Assembly (NCBI RefSeq): GCF_000514815.1
Contig: NZ_KI911474.1
Span: 1-49,308 of the forward strand
Reading direction: 5' to 3'
DNA from: Salinispora fenicalii
GTDB lineage: Bacteria; Actinomycetota; Actinomycetes; Mycobacteriales; Micromonosporaceae
DNA: 49,308 nucleotides
Shown here: positions 17,481-25,633 of the stretch, piece by piece
How positions within the stretch are numbered: position 1 is the first letter of the stretch
How the letters are laid out: each line of letters starts with the position of its first letter
The notes under the pieces: generated by a model
What the model was told of the DNA's origin: nothing
The model's input: only the letters and a program-made list of their open reading frames with translations
Database searches by the model: none
Translations under genes and position numbers: made by a program

Positions 17481-18734
17481 ATGACAGCTGCACGCGTGGC
17501 CGCCACCCCCACCTCCAGCCCGCTGCGCACCCTGCTCCGCCAGCTCCTGCGCGACTCCGGCTACGTCCTCTCCGGCCTACCCCTCGCCCTGGTCGGCATC
17601 GTGCTGGCCGCCACCGGGATCTCCCTCAGCCTCGGCCTGTTGGTGACCACGCTGGGCCTGCCGATCCTGACCGGAACGCTCTACGCCGTCCGCGTCCTGG
17701 CCGATATCGAACGGCTCTGGCTGCCCTCCGTGCTGGGCATGCCCCGGATCCGCCCCGTCTACCGAAGCCCCGATCCAGGTGCCGGCTTCTGGGGCCGAGC
17801 CCTGGCGCCGGTACGCGATCCGCAGTCCTGGCTCGACCTGCTCCACGCGTTCAGCAAGTTACTGGTGGCGACACCGGCCTTCGCCATCCTGGTCAGCTGG
17901 TGGTCCGTGGCGCTCGCCGGCGTCTGCTACCCGATATATGACCGGTATCTACCGCATGGTCCGGACAGCACTTCCCTCAGTGAGCTCCTCGGGATGGGTG
18001 CCGGTGCCGGCGCCCGGATCTTCCTGTACACCGCCATCGGCCTCTTCGCCCTGCTCACTCTGCCGTTGGTGGCCCGGGCCTGCGCGCGGACCGAGGGTGG
18101 CCTGGCCCGCGCTCTGCTCACCGGCGTGGCCGAGTTGCGCAACCGGATCACCACCCTCGAAGAACAGAAACGCGCATTCGCCTCCGCCGAGGCGAATGCG
18201 CTACGCAAGCTGGAGCGAGACATCCACGACGGGCCGCAGCAACGGCTGGTTCGACTCGCCATGGATCTCAGCCGGGCCCGTGAGCAGCTCACCGACAACC
18301 CGGTAGCGGCCCGGCACACGCTCAACGAGGCGGTTGACCAAACCCGGGAAACCCTCACCGAGCTACGCGCGCTGTCCCGGGGTATCGCACCGCCCATCCT
18401 GGTGGACCGCGGGCTGCCGAGCGCCCTCGCAGCGCTGGCCGGGCGCGGGCTGATCCCGATTGAGCTACAGGTTGACGCCGGGCTAGGCGAGCCCGGCGGC
18501 CGGCTCGACCCAGCGGTGGAGAGCACGGCGTACTTCGTGGTCGCCGAAGCGCTCACCAATGTCGCCAAACACAGCCGGGCCACCGAGTGCCGGGTATTCG
18601 TGGAGCGGACCGGACGGCGACTGCGGGTCGGCATCGAAGACGACGGCCAGGGCGGTGCGCACCTGGCCAAGGGGCACGGGCTGGTCGGCATCGCGGACCG
18701 GATCCGGGCCGAACTCCCCGCGACGACCGGGTAG
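17481..18734 (+). CDS. Sensor histidine kinase (NarL/DesK type) with shortened ATPase end
   Basis: 417 residues. Membrane segments lie at about 32-70, 130-158 and 175-197 (PF13796-like sensor region), then a HisKA_3 domain with phospho-acceptor His249 (KLERDIHDGPQQRL) and an HATPase with N box VVAEALTNVAKHS and DDGQGGAHLAKGHGLVGIADR. After GIADRIRA the protein goes straight to ELPATTG. Relatives have some 20 residues here (GG.F.V.SP.GGPT pattern, the G2 box), so this block appears deleted; ATP binding may be weakened. The response regulator starts 16 bp downstream, its evident partner. Signal unknown. Confidence 0.88.
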   Translation: MTAARVAATPTSSPLRTLLRQLLRDSGYVLSGLPLALVGIVLAATGISLSLGLLVTTLGLPILTGTLYAVRVLADIERLWLPSVLGMPRIRPVYRSPDPGAGFWGRALAPVRDPQSWLDLLHAFSKLLVATPAFAILVSWWSVALAGVCYPIYDRYLPHGPDSTSLSELLGMGAGAGARIFLYTAIGLFALLTLPLVARACARTEGGLARALLTGVAELRNRITTLEEQKRAFASAEANALRKLERDIHDGPQQRLVRLAMDLSRAREQLTDNPVAARHTLNEAVDQTRETLTELRALSRGIAPPILVDRGLPSALAALAGRGLIPIELQVDAGLGEPGGRLDPAVESTAYFVVAEALTNVAKHSRATECRVFVERTGRRLRVGIEDDGQGGAHLAKGHGLVGIADRIRAELPATTG

Positions 18735-18750
18735 TGGTAGACACGCAGTC

Positions 18751-19392
18751 ATGCGGATCGTGATCGCTGACGACGCCGTCCTGCTCCGAGAAGGGCTAGT
18801 CCGACTTCTCACCGAACGCGGCCACCAGGTGGTGGCCGCTGTCGGTGACGGCGACGCCCTGGTGCAGGCGGTGGTGACCCACCGCCCCGACGTATCGATC
18901 GTTGATGTACGAATGCCGCCGTCGCACACCGACGAAGGGCTCCGGGCCGCCGTCCAAGCACGTGATCTGGTGCCAGCGACGCCGATCCTGGTGCTCTCCC
19001 AGTACGTCGAGGTGTCCTACGCCGACGACCTCCTGGCCACCGGGGTCGGGGTTGGCTACCTACTCAAGGACCGGGTGGCCGCGATCGGCGAATTCCTCGA
19101 CGCGCTGGACCGGGTCGCCGCCGGAGGCACCGTTCTCGATCCCGAGGTGATCACCCAGCTCTTCGCCCGCCGCCGCCGCGACGATCCGCTGCGGGCCCTG
19201 ACCCCGCGCGAACGTGAGGTACTGAGTTTGATGGCCGAGGGCCACTCCAACACCGCGATCGCCCGCAGTCTGGTGGTGACCGACGGCGCGGTCGAGAAGC
19301 ACGTCCGCAACATTTTCACCAAGCTCGACCTCCCACCGGATATCGAGCAGCACCGCCGGGTCCGCGCCGTCCTGGCCTACCTCCGCGGCTGA
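18751..19392 (+). CDS. NarL/FixJ-family response regulator
   Basis: 213 residues. The receiver domain (1-120) has acidic pocket D7/D8, phospho-acceptor D52 (SIVDVRMPP) and a conserved LLKDR lysine near 105. A C-terminal LuxR-type HTH follows (about 148-205, LTPREREVLSLMAEGHSNTAIA). It follows the histidine kinase by 16 bp and is its likely partner; targets are unknown. ATG 18751 begins MRIVIADDA, the standard receiver N-terminus, although the frame is open earlier inside the kinase gene. It ends 12 bp from the convergent HAD gene. Confidence 0.93.
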   Translation: MRIVIADDAVLLREGLVRLLTERGHQVVAAVGDGDALVQAVVTHRPDVSIVDVRMPPSHTDEGLRAAVQARDLVPATPILVLSQYVEVSYADDLLATGVGVGYLLKDRVAAIGEFLDALDRVAAGGTVLDPEVITQLFARRRRDDPLRALTPREREVLSLMAEGHSNTAIARSLVVTDGAVEKHVRNIFTKLDLPPDIEQHRRVRAVLAYLRG

Positions 19393-19404
19393 GGCGAGGC
19401 ATGA

Positions 19405-20052
19405 TCAATTCGAGTGGGCCAGGGCGACCGCCTCGGTGAGGGTCTCCGCCACTGGATGACCGGAGGCCCGCAGCCGGGCAGCGTCGGTGAGACCCCCGGT
19501 GTAGAGGACCGCACGGCCGCCCACCGATAGGGCCGCTTCGGCGTCGTCGAGCGAGTCACCGATCAGCACCACGTCCCGGCCATCCAGCCCCAGCTCGACC
19601 AGGTGCCGGGTCAGTGACTCGGCCTTCCGGTCCCCACCGACCTCGGTCCGGAGCCCGTCCACCCGCAGAAAGTGCTTGGTCAGTCCGTAGGTGTGCACGG
19701 TTGGCACCAGATCCTCGTGGAACCACATGGAGAGCAACGACTGGCTCCCGGGCCAGGAGGACATCGCGTCCACCGCGTCATGTGCCAACGCGCAGGTGGT
19801 CAGCCCGTCCAGGTACGCCTCGTGGAAGATCTTGTCCAGCTGGCCGAACGCCGCCTCATCCACGGCCCGCCCGAGCACCTCCGCGTAGTAGTCAGCGATC
19901 GGTCGACGAAACCGCACCCGATGCTCGTCGGCGGTCACCGCCGGCCCGCCGACGCTGGCGAAGGCAACATTGGTTGATGTCACGATCAGGTCCAGGTCGT
20001 CGAGCAGGGTTCCGTTCCAGTCCCAAACCAGGTGCGGGTACGCAGAACTCAT
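19405..20052 (-). CDS. HAD-family phosphatase (phosphoglycolate phosphatase-like)
   Basis: 215 residues. HAD motif I reads VWDWNGTLLDD, with Asn in place of Asp in the DXDGT signature (nucleophile Asp and general acid Trp/Asn variant seen in this subgroup). A conserved Lys (GDRKAES) and motif IV (VLIGDSLDDAEAA) are present, with an alpha-helical cap between. Probably hydrolyses small phosphate esters; the substrate cannot be assigned. TAGGGT ends 6 nt before the ATG, suggesting a leaderless message. Confidence 0.85.
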   Translation of the reverse strand: MSSAYPHLVWDWNGTLLDDLDLIVTSTNVAFASVGGPAVTADEHRVRFRRPIADYYAEVLGRAVDEAAFGQLDKIFHEAYLDGLTTCALAHDAVDAMSSWPGSQSLLSMWFHEDLVPTVHTYGLTKHFLRVDGLRTEVGGDRKAESLTRHLVELGLDGRDVVLIGDSLDDAEAALSVGGRAVLYTGGLTDAARLRASGHPVAETLTEAVALAHSN

Positions 20053-20058
20053 CGCCGC

Positions 20059-20064
20059 ACCCTA
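20059..20064 (-). promoter_or_regulatory. -10-like element, leaderless start
   Basis: TAGGGT on the minus strand ends 6 nt before the ATG of the HAD gene at 20052. Confidence 0.5.
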
Positions 20065-20074
20065 CCTGGAAGCC

Positions 20075-20326
20075 TCAGAGCTGAGGAGTGGTCAGGTCGC
20101 GGAGCAACCGCTCCTCCTCGACCCGCCAGTAGCCGTGCTCCTTGCCGTCGAGCAGCACCACCGGCAGCCGGTCCCCGTACTCGCGCTCCAGCTCCACATC
20201 GTCGGTGACGTCCTTCTCCACCCACCGGTCATTGGTGACCGAGACCACCCGCTCAAGCGCCGCCTTCGCGTCTTCGCAGAGGTGGCAACCAGGCCGGGTG
20301 ATCAGGGTGAGGCGGGGTTCACGCAT
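20075..20326 (-). CDS. Glutaredoxin-family protein
   Basis: An 83-residue thioredoxin-fold protein with redox motif CHLC (about 15-18), the cis-Pro segment RLPVVLLDG and a C-terminal helix. It probably acts as a small dithiol oxidoreductase; in a mycothiol-using organism the electron donor may be mycothiol (inference). ATG 20326 has GGAGG 7 nt upstream; the long upstream open frame has no family similarity. Its location near rex-hemA matches the Rv0508-hemA order of mycobacteria. The HAD gene starts 22 bp downstream on the same strand. Confidence 0.92.
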   Translation of the reverse strand: MREPRLTLITRPGCHLCEDAKAALERVVSVTNDRWVEKDVTDDVELEREYGDRLPVVLLDGKEHGYWRVEEERLLRDLTTPQL

Positions 20327-20999
20327 CGGTCTCCTCCGTTGGGACGGCCCCGGCCCGACGACCGGAGCAGTGTCTTGCGGCGCGTACGCGTGGACAGTTT
20401 CGCCGCTGACCGGGTGTGAAACACCCCGTACCGCCCTGCACCACACCTGGGTGACCCGGCGAGTACCAGCTTCACCTCGCGCGGAGAAGCGTTCGCACCG
20501 TGGCCGGGCACCTCCTGCACCGCCGTCGAGTCTGGCACAGCGATGAACGACCGACCGCACCGGCGCCGGGGAGCGCGGTACGGGCGCCGGGGAGTGCGGT
20601 GCAGGCGCCGACCGGCGACACGCCGCGGCGTAGCGACGCCACCTCGATCCGTCCTGCCAACAGGACTGAGCCGTCACGTGCCGTGAGATTGAGGGCGCCC
20701 TCCACATGCCACCGCTGGCGGCAGCTGCCGCCGGCTCGCCCCGCCGACCGACCAACGCGCACCTCGCCGCGACCATCCACACCCCAACCCACCTGGGAGT
20801 CTCCCCAAGACACTGAGGAATCCGAAAGTCAACCGCACACGACGGACAACTGGTCCGGCAGCAGTGCGACACGACCGGAAATACTTTGGCCCTGTGTAAC
20901 GGACTTGCCACGCGCGGGTGACGTTGACCCCTATCATCACTCGGGTTGGCTCACCCCGTTTTCCGTGAGTCAACAACCCCTCAGCCCGAGGAGGCCCCC
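20327..20999. other. Long intergenic region upstream of glutaredoxin and the sigma factor
   Basis: 673 bp with no gene I can support, although frames stay open by chance. It holds a short hairpin, GGGTGT-GAA-ACACCC, at 20412-20426 (about 90 bp before glutaredoxin), a 21-bp tandem repeat at 20562-20610 and, near the sigma gene, TTGACC (20925) and TATCAT motifs that may belong to its promoter. Unusually long for this window, as often seen upstream of developmental regulators. Confidence 0.6.
20562..20610. repeat. 21-bp tandem repeat
   Basis: Two units (20562-20582 and 20583-20603), GGCGCCGGGGAGYGCGGTRC plus one base, and the first 7 bases of a third. Non-coding, upstream of the BldN-like gene. 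Confidence 0.85.
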
Positions 21000-21137
21000 G
21001 TGCCCGATAGCGCATTGGACCAGCACCTCAAGGGGATCGGCCGCACGCCGGCACATCCCCTACCCAAACCATGCGTGCCCGATCTACCCCAACCTCGCGC
21101 CGGGGACTCGGGCCGTTCGACGGAGGTGCCCCGATGA
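21000..21137 (+). CDS. Possible 45-residue leader ORF coupled to the sigma factor gene
   Basis: GTG at 21000 follows a strong GAGGAGG 5 nt upstream. The frame runs 45 codons to a TGA that overlaps the sigma factor ATG as ATGA (21134-21137). The peptide (start PDSALDQHLKGIG) matches nothing I know. The strong ribosome site and exact overlap suggest it is translated and couples or regulates sigma synthesis. Alternatively it is a chance frame in high-GC DNA. Confidence 0.45.
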   Translation: MPDSALDQHLKGIGRTPAHPLPKPCVPDLPQPRAGDSGRSTEVPR

Positions 21138-22069
21138 CGACCTTCGGCTACGCGCAGCGGCCAATCGGCCTGGGTGACCCGCCCTCCCGATCCACGACGA
21201 ATGAGCGGTTGACACCCCGCGGGCCCCGAGATGACAGCCAGCTCGGCGCCTGGAGCGAAAACGGGGTACGCAGCCGTACCCATCCCAACGAGGCCCCCGC
21301 CCGGAGCGGGACACCGGGCGCGAACGCCAAGCCGATCGGGGCCCGAGTCGCCGCACCAGCCCGGCCGGCCATGCCCGTACAGGGCCGCCGGAGTGCCGAC
21401 CCATCCACCACCACCGAGTCCGCCGCCACGGACACGGCGGTACTGCCGGCGCTGCCCGCCAGTACCCCCGCCACCGGCTTCCCGAGCCGTCCCGACCCGT
21501 CCGACCCGGCGACCGAAATCTGGGCCCTGGTCGAGCGAGCACAGGCCGGCGAGGCCGAGGCCTTCGGCCTGATCTACGACCGGTACGTGGACACCGTCTT
21601 CCGGTTCGTCTACTTCCGGGTGGGCAACCGCCAGCTGGCAGAGGACCTCACCTCCGACACCTTCCTCCGGGCGCTGAAGCGAATCGGTAGCTTCACCTGG
21701 CAGGGCCGAGACCTCGGGGCCTGGCTGGTGACGATCGCCCGCAACCTGGTGGCAGACCACTTCAAGTCCGGCCGCTACCGGCTCGAGGTGACCACCGGCG
21801 ACGTCCTCGACGCCGAGCGCGAAGACCGGGGGCCGGAAGGCAGCCCAGAGGCGGCCGTAGTCGAGCACATCACCAACGTCACCCTGCTCGGCGCGGTCAA
21901 ACAGCTCAATCCGGAGCAGCAGGAGTGCATCGTGCTCCGCTTCCTCCAAGGCTTCTCGGTGGCGGAGACGGCGCGGTCCATGGGCAAGAACGAGGGCGCC
22001 ATCAAGGCCTTGCAGTACCGGGCGGTTCGGGCCCTCGCCCGGCTGCTCCCAGACGGCTTCCGGGCATAA
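21134..22069 (+). CDS. bldN: BldN-like ECF RNA polymerase sigma factor
   Basis: 311 residues. A disordered N-terminal extension (1-124, rich in Pro, Arg, Ser and Thr) precedes region 2 (AEAFGLIYDRYVDTVFRFVYFRVG; DLTSDTFLRALKRI; GAWLVTIARNLVADH) and region 4 (LNPEQQECIVLRFLQGFSVAETARSMGKNEGAIKALQYRAVRAL). Streptomyces BldN is made as a pro-protein with a long N-terminal extension, which fits. Context also fits: Streptomyces has bldN near rex-hemACD, with the anti-sigma gene rsbN next, as here. It should drive morphological differentiation genes. ATG 21134 has GGAGG about 8 nt upstream. Confidence 0.85.
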   Translation: MTTFGYAQRPIGLGDPPSRSTTNERLTPRGPRDDSQLGAWSENGVRSRTHPNEAPARSGTPGANAKPIGARVAAPARPAMPVQGRRSADPSTTTESAATDTAVLPALPASTPATGFPSRPDPSDPATEIWALVERAQAGEAEAFGLIYDRYVDTVFRFVYFRVGNRQLAEDLTSDTFLRALKRIGSFTWQGRDLGAWLVTIARNLVADHFKSGRYRLEVTTGDVLDAEREDRGPEGSPEAAVVEHITNVTLLGAVKQLNPEQQECIVLRFLQGFSVAETARSMGKNEGAIKALQYRAVRALARLLPDGFRA

Positions 22070-22152
22070 CTACGCTGGCAGCGGCGGCGACGCCGGGGAG
22101 ATCAAAATCCGATGAAATCGGTCACTTTCCGTGCTTTCTCCGCCACTGGCCC

Positions 22153-22181
22153 CGTAACCCCGACCCGGCGCGGCGCGTTCA
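22153..22181 (+). promoter_or_regulatory. Putative BldN-type promoter of the rsbN-like gene
   Basis: CGTAAC (22153-22158), a 17-bp spacer and CGTTCA (22176-22181). This resembles the BldN promoter CGTAAC-N16-CGTTGA known from Streptomyces: full match at -35, 5 of 6 at -10, spacer one base longer. It lies in the 263-bp gap before the anti-sigma gene. Confidence 0.5.
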
Positions 22182-22332
22182 TCCGGGTGCGACCGATGCA
22201 GTCCCGGCGTCCCCCGGGTTTCTCGAGTCCGGCTCGGCTGCCGGCCTCGAGCCTCCCGCGATGCCTGCCCGTCCCCGGTCGCCGGTAACGATCGCGGCCG
22301 ACCGGCCGCGCCCAGCGAGGGAGGTGCCAGCG

Positions 22333-23217
22333 GTGAACAGCGACCTCTTTTTCTCCCGTCGGCGCGCCGAGCGCTTCGCGCAACTTCTCGACGAAGCAAA
22401 CGGCGGCCGACGACACCATGTCCGATCCCGAGTCGACGAAGAGCTCACGGACCTCGTCGAGGTCGGGCAGCAGCTCGGTGACGCCGCCCCGACGGTCGAG
22501 GTCAGTACCGAGTTCCGGACCGGCCTACGGGCGATGCTGCTGGCCACCGCCGAACGCGAGGGCCTCGGCCGCCCCGCCCCGACGGCCACCACCGACCGGA
22601 CGGAACACCGCCCGGTACCGAACCGCTCCTTCCTCCTCCCCGCCGTTAGCGCACGACGGGCCCGGGCCCGCGGTGCGATCCTGATCGGCATCGCCACCGG
22701 CGCCGTCGCCGTCTCCGGCATCTCCGCGGCCAGTGAGAACGCGGTACCGGGCGACGCACTGTACGGGATGAAGCGGTCGACGGAGCGCGCTCAGCTCGCG
22801 TTGACCGGCTCGGACCACAGCCGCGGGCAGCTCTTCCTGGACTTCGCCCGGACTCGCCTGAGCGAAGCGGCCCAACTGAGCGGCGACCGGACCGGCTACA
22901 GCGGTGTCCTAGACGATATGGACGCCGACACCCGCCAGGGAATTCGCCTGCTCACTACCGCCGCGGTACAGGACCTCGACCTGACGGCGCTGGACGTGGT
23001 CAACACCTTCGTCGCCGCGCAGCGTACGGCGGTCAACGAACTCGTGGGCGACGGAACCCGCGCCGACCGCGACCGCACCCAGCGCTCACTCGCGCTTCTC
23101 GACGATGCCCTTCGGCGCTCGGACGCGCTGCGGGCCGCCATCGGCTGCGGCCTGCCCGCGCCGAGCGGCAGCGACGCGCTCGGTCCTACTCCGGCGAACT
23201 GCCCCGCAAACCGCTGA
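22333..23217 (+). CDS. rsbN: RsbN-like membrane anti-sigma factor (DUF5667 type)
   Basis: 294 residues. A cytoplasmic N-terminal region (1-110) begins LFFSRRRAERFAQLLDEA, followed by one transmembrane helix (about 112-132) and an extracytoplasmic DUF5667-like domain (SENAVPGDALYGMKRSTERAQLAL, then paired helices). In Streptomyces the gene after bldN encodes RsbN, a membrane anti-sigma for BldN; position and topology match, while direct sequence identity could not be tested. It would hold BldN inactive until a signal. GTG 22333 has GGAGG-type purines upstream; the frame is open earlier only as overlap with the sigma gene. Confidence 0.8.
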   Translation: MNSDLFFSRRRAERFAQLLDEANGGRRHHVRSRVDEELTDLVEVGQQLGDAAPTVEVSTEFRTGLRAMLLATAEREGLGRPAPTATTDRTEHRPVPNRSFLLPAVSARRARARGAILIGIATGAVAVSGISAASENAVPGDALYGMKRSTERAQLALTGSDHSRGQLFLDFARTRLSEAAQLSGDRTGYSGVLDDMDADTRQGIRLLTTAAVQDLDLTALDVVNTFVAAQRTAVNELVGDGTRADRDRTQRSLALLDDALRRSDALRAAIGCGLPAPSGSDALGPTPANCPANR

Positions 23218-23382
23218 CACCGCCCGCGGCGGGCCGGCCCCGCTCCCCCCGAGGAACCAGCAGCCACCGCCGGCCCGCCGCACACCTGGGTCGTTTGCCC
23301 GGTTGCAGGCCCGCCTCGGTGGGCCACCCGGCTACCCTCGCCAGGTGGCGCACGGTGCGCCGGTCGTACGGAGGGGGAGCAC

Positions 23383-24255
23383 GTGGCCAGCCGAGAGGTG
23401 CCCGTCGACACCGACACCCGTAGGCGCATCTCCGGTGGGAGCTCGGCTGGCGGCGCGCCGACCCCGCCGCCGGATCGGGGCGCGGCTGCCTTCTTCGACG
23501 TGGACAACACCATGATGCAAGGAGCATCGATCTACTGGTTCGCTCGTGGACTCGCCGCACGCAACTACGTCACCACCAGTGACCTACTCCGATTCGCCTG
23601 GCAACAGCTGCGGTTCCGGGTACTCGCCACCGAGCATGTCGGCGACATGTCGCAGATCAAGGAGGCCGCGCTCGCGTTCGTCGAGGGCTGGCGGGTGGAG
23701 GACGTGGAGCGCCTCGCCGAGGAGATCTTCGACGAGCTGATGGCGCCCCGGATCTGGGCCGGCGCCCGCCAGCTCGCCCAGGGTCACCTCGACGCCGGGC
23801 AACGGGTCTGGTTGGTCAGCGCTGCCCCGGTGGAGATCGGCCGGGTGATCGCCACCCGGCTGGGGCTCACCGGTGCCATCGGAACGGTCGCCGAGGTAGT
23901 GGACGGCGCGTACACGGGACGGCTGGTCGGCGACCTGATGCACGGGCCCGCGAAGGCGGAGGCGGTGACCCGACTCGCCGCGGTGGAAGGGCTGGACCTG
24001 TCCCGCTGCACCGCCTACAGCGACTCCTCCAACGATCTACCGATGCTCGCCGCGGCCGGCCGCGGGGTCGCCGTCAACCCGGATTCCGCGCTGCTGCGGG
24101 AGGCCCGCCGACGCGGATGGGAAGTACGGGACTTCCGTACCGGACGTCGGGCGGTGAAGATCGCCGTCCCATCAACCGCCGCCGTCGGGCTGGTCGCCGG
24201 AGCGGTCACTGCGGGGCTGGCCCGGCACCGCCGCCGCACGTCCATCCGGACGTGA
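23383..24255 (+). CDS. HAD-IB family hydrolase (SerB-like)
   Basis: 290 residues. Motif I is FFDVDNTMM (about 38-46), with the cap region after it; motif III and IV are seen in VWLVSAAP and CTAYSDSSNDLPML. A C-terminal hydrophobic stretch (about 262-280) ending in Arg/His may associate with membrane. These proteins (Rv0505c/SerB1 group) are phosphatases, possibly for phosphoserine or phospholipid headgroups; the substrate is not established here. GTG 23383 follows GGAGGGGGAG. Confidence 0.88.
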   Translation: MASREVPVDTDTRRRISGGSSAGGAPTPPPDRGAAAFFDVDNTMMQGASIYWFARGLAARNYVTTSDLLRFAWQQLRFRVLATEHVGDMSQIKEAALAFVEGWRVEDVERLAEEIFDELMAPRIWAGARQLAQGHLDAGQRVWLVSAAPVEIGRVIATRLGLTGAIGTVAEVVDGAYTGRLVGDLMHGPAKAEAVTRLAAVEGLDLSRCTAYSDSSNDLPMLAAAGRGVAVNPDSALLREARRRGWEVRDFRTGRRAVKIAVPSTAAVGLVAGAVTAGLARHRRRTSIRT

Positions 24256-24284
24256 GCTCCCCCGCCAACACGCTCGCGCCGCCG

Positions 24285-25562
24285 TCAGTGGGTGGTTGAC
24301 CCGGCCGGAACCGGCGTTGGTGCCGGATCGTCGGTGTGGGCGATGTGGGCGAACTGGCGCCACAACCCCCCGACGAGCAGTGCCGAGCCGGCGAAGGCGA
24401 ACCAGAATGGAGCGGTCATCCCGAGGAGGGTGACGAGGGGGCCGCCGAGCGCCGAGCCGACGACCAGCCCGCCGTACCCACTCATGGTGTAGATGCTGTT
24501 GACCCGACCCTGAAAATAGATCGGCACCGCCCGCTGCCGAATGGTCAGGGCGGTGGTGCCCCAGGCAAACGCGTGCGCCCCGAAGACGAAGAGGATGCCC
24601 GAGGCGACCCAGGGCGAGGTGGTGACGGCGAGACCGAGATGGGTGAGGGTTTCGATGATCAGCCCAGCCCGCATGATGCCCCCGAGGCTCACCCGGCGGG
24701 CGAGCCAGCCGTACCCGACGGTGGCGAGCAGCCCGCCCGCCGCCATCGCCGTGCTGATCAGGCCGAAGCCGACGGCACCGAGGCCGAGTCGCGCATCGGC
24801 GTAGAGCACCAGGATGGACCAGGCTGCGCCGTAGGTGATGTTGAAGAACAGAGCGGTTAGGCAGAGCGTCCGAACGGCCGGATGACGGACGGCCCAGTGA
24901 AACCCAGCCACGATGTCACCGCGCAGATCCCGGGTCTGCCCCGCCGCGGCCGGCGCCCGCGGTGGCAGCGACACCCGGGTCACCAACAGCAGCCCGGCCG
25001 CGAGGAGAACCGTGTTGGTGGCGAACGGCCAGGACCGACCGGCCGCGAAGAGCACGGCCCCGAGCGCCGGGCCGGCCAGTTTGTTCAGCGTGATGACCCC
25101 GGCCAGGACGCGGGCGTTGGCGATCGCCAGGTCCTCCCGACGCACCAGCATCGGCGTCAGCGTCCCCGTCGTGTTGTCCGCGAACACTTCGGCGCTGGCG
25201 AGCAGTGCCAGCGTCACCAGCACCACCAGCACCGACACCCGGTCGGTCACCAACGCCCCGACCAGCACGCCGAGGGTGCCCACCCGGACCGTATTAGCCA
25301 CCAGCACGATGCGCCGCCGGTCGAGTCGATCGGAGAGCACCCCGGCCCAGAGGCCGAACACCAGCGGCGGCGCCCAGCGCAGCAGGGCCGCCAACGCGAC
25401 CAGGAGCGGGTTGGTGGTCAGCGACGCCACCAGCAGCGGCCCGGCCGCAACCGCGATCCCGTCGCTCAGGTTCGTCGCCCACGACGAGGCCAGCAACCAA
25501 CGGAACCCGTTACCCAACCGAGCTGGCACGACCGCCTCGACGACTCTCCGCACAACGAGCAC
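24285..25562 (-). CDS. MFS transporter (EntS-like exporter type)
   Basis: 425 residues with about a dozen hydrophobic segments. The loop GVLSDRLDRRRIVL between helices 2 and 3 is the MFS signature, and the pattern (ATNLSDGIAVAAGPLL, FADNTTGTLTPMLV) is that of the MFS_3 multidrug/siderophore-exporter group. Substrate unknown. It lies convergent to the HAD-IB gene (29 bp) and 71 bp after the acyltransferase gene on the same strand. Confidence 0.88.
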   Translation of the reverse strand: MLVVRRVVEAVVPARLGNGFRWLLASSWATNLSDGIAVAAGPLLVASLTTNPLLVALAALLRWAPPLVFGLWAGVLSDRLDRRRIVLVANTVRVGTLGVLVGALVTDRVSVLVVLVTLALLASAEVFADNTTGTLTPMLVRREDLAIANARVLAGVITLNKLAGPALGAVLFAAGRSWPFATNTVLLAAGLLLVTRVSLPPRAPAAAGQTRDLRGDIVAGFHWAVRHPAVRTLCLTALFFNITYGAAWSILVLYADARLGLGAVGFGLISTAMAAGGLLATVGYGWLARRVSLGGIMRAGLIIETLTHLGLAVTTSPWVASGILFVFGAHAFAWGTTALTIRQRAVPIYFQGRVNSIYTMSGYGGLVVGSALGGPLVTLLGMTAPFWFAFAGSALLVGGLWRQFAHIAHTDDPAPTPVPAGSTTH

Positions 25563-25633
25563 CGTACGAAGGCACCAGTCGATCGCAACCGAATTCCGCC
25601 CGCCCGCGGGCTCGCCGCTGGTGGCGCCCCTCG

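Noticed and set aside
20327..20911. Long N-terminal extension of the glutaredoxin
   Set aside because: GGAGG precedes ATG 20326 and the upstream part is low-complexity without family similarity.
20895..20927. TGTAAC ... CGTTGA upstream of the sigma gene as a BldN autoregulatory promoter
   Set aside because: Spacing is 21 bp instead of 16 and the -35 is imperfect.
20930..20960. BldD-box-like TCACTCGGGTT before the sigma gene
   Set aside because: Only part of the TNACNCWGNGTNA consensus is matched; three defined positions differ.
23105..23515. Plus-strand frames overlapping the end of the rsbN-like gene and the HAD-IB start
   Set aside because: Shadows of the real genes, Pro/Arg-rich as expected from shifted frames in GC-rich DNA.
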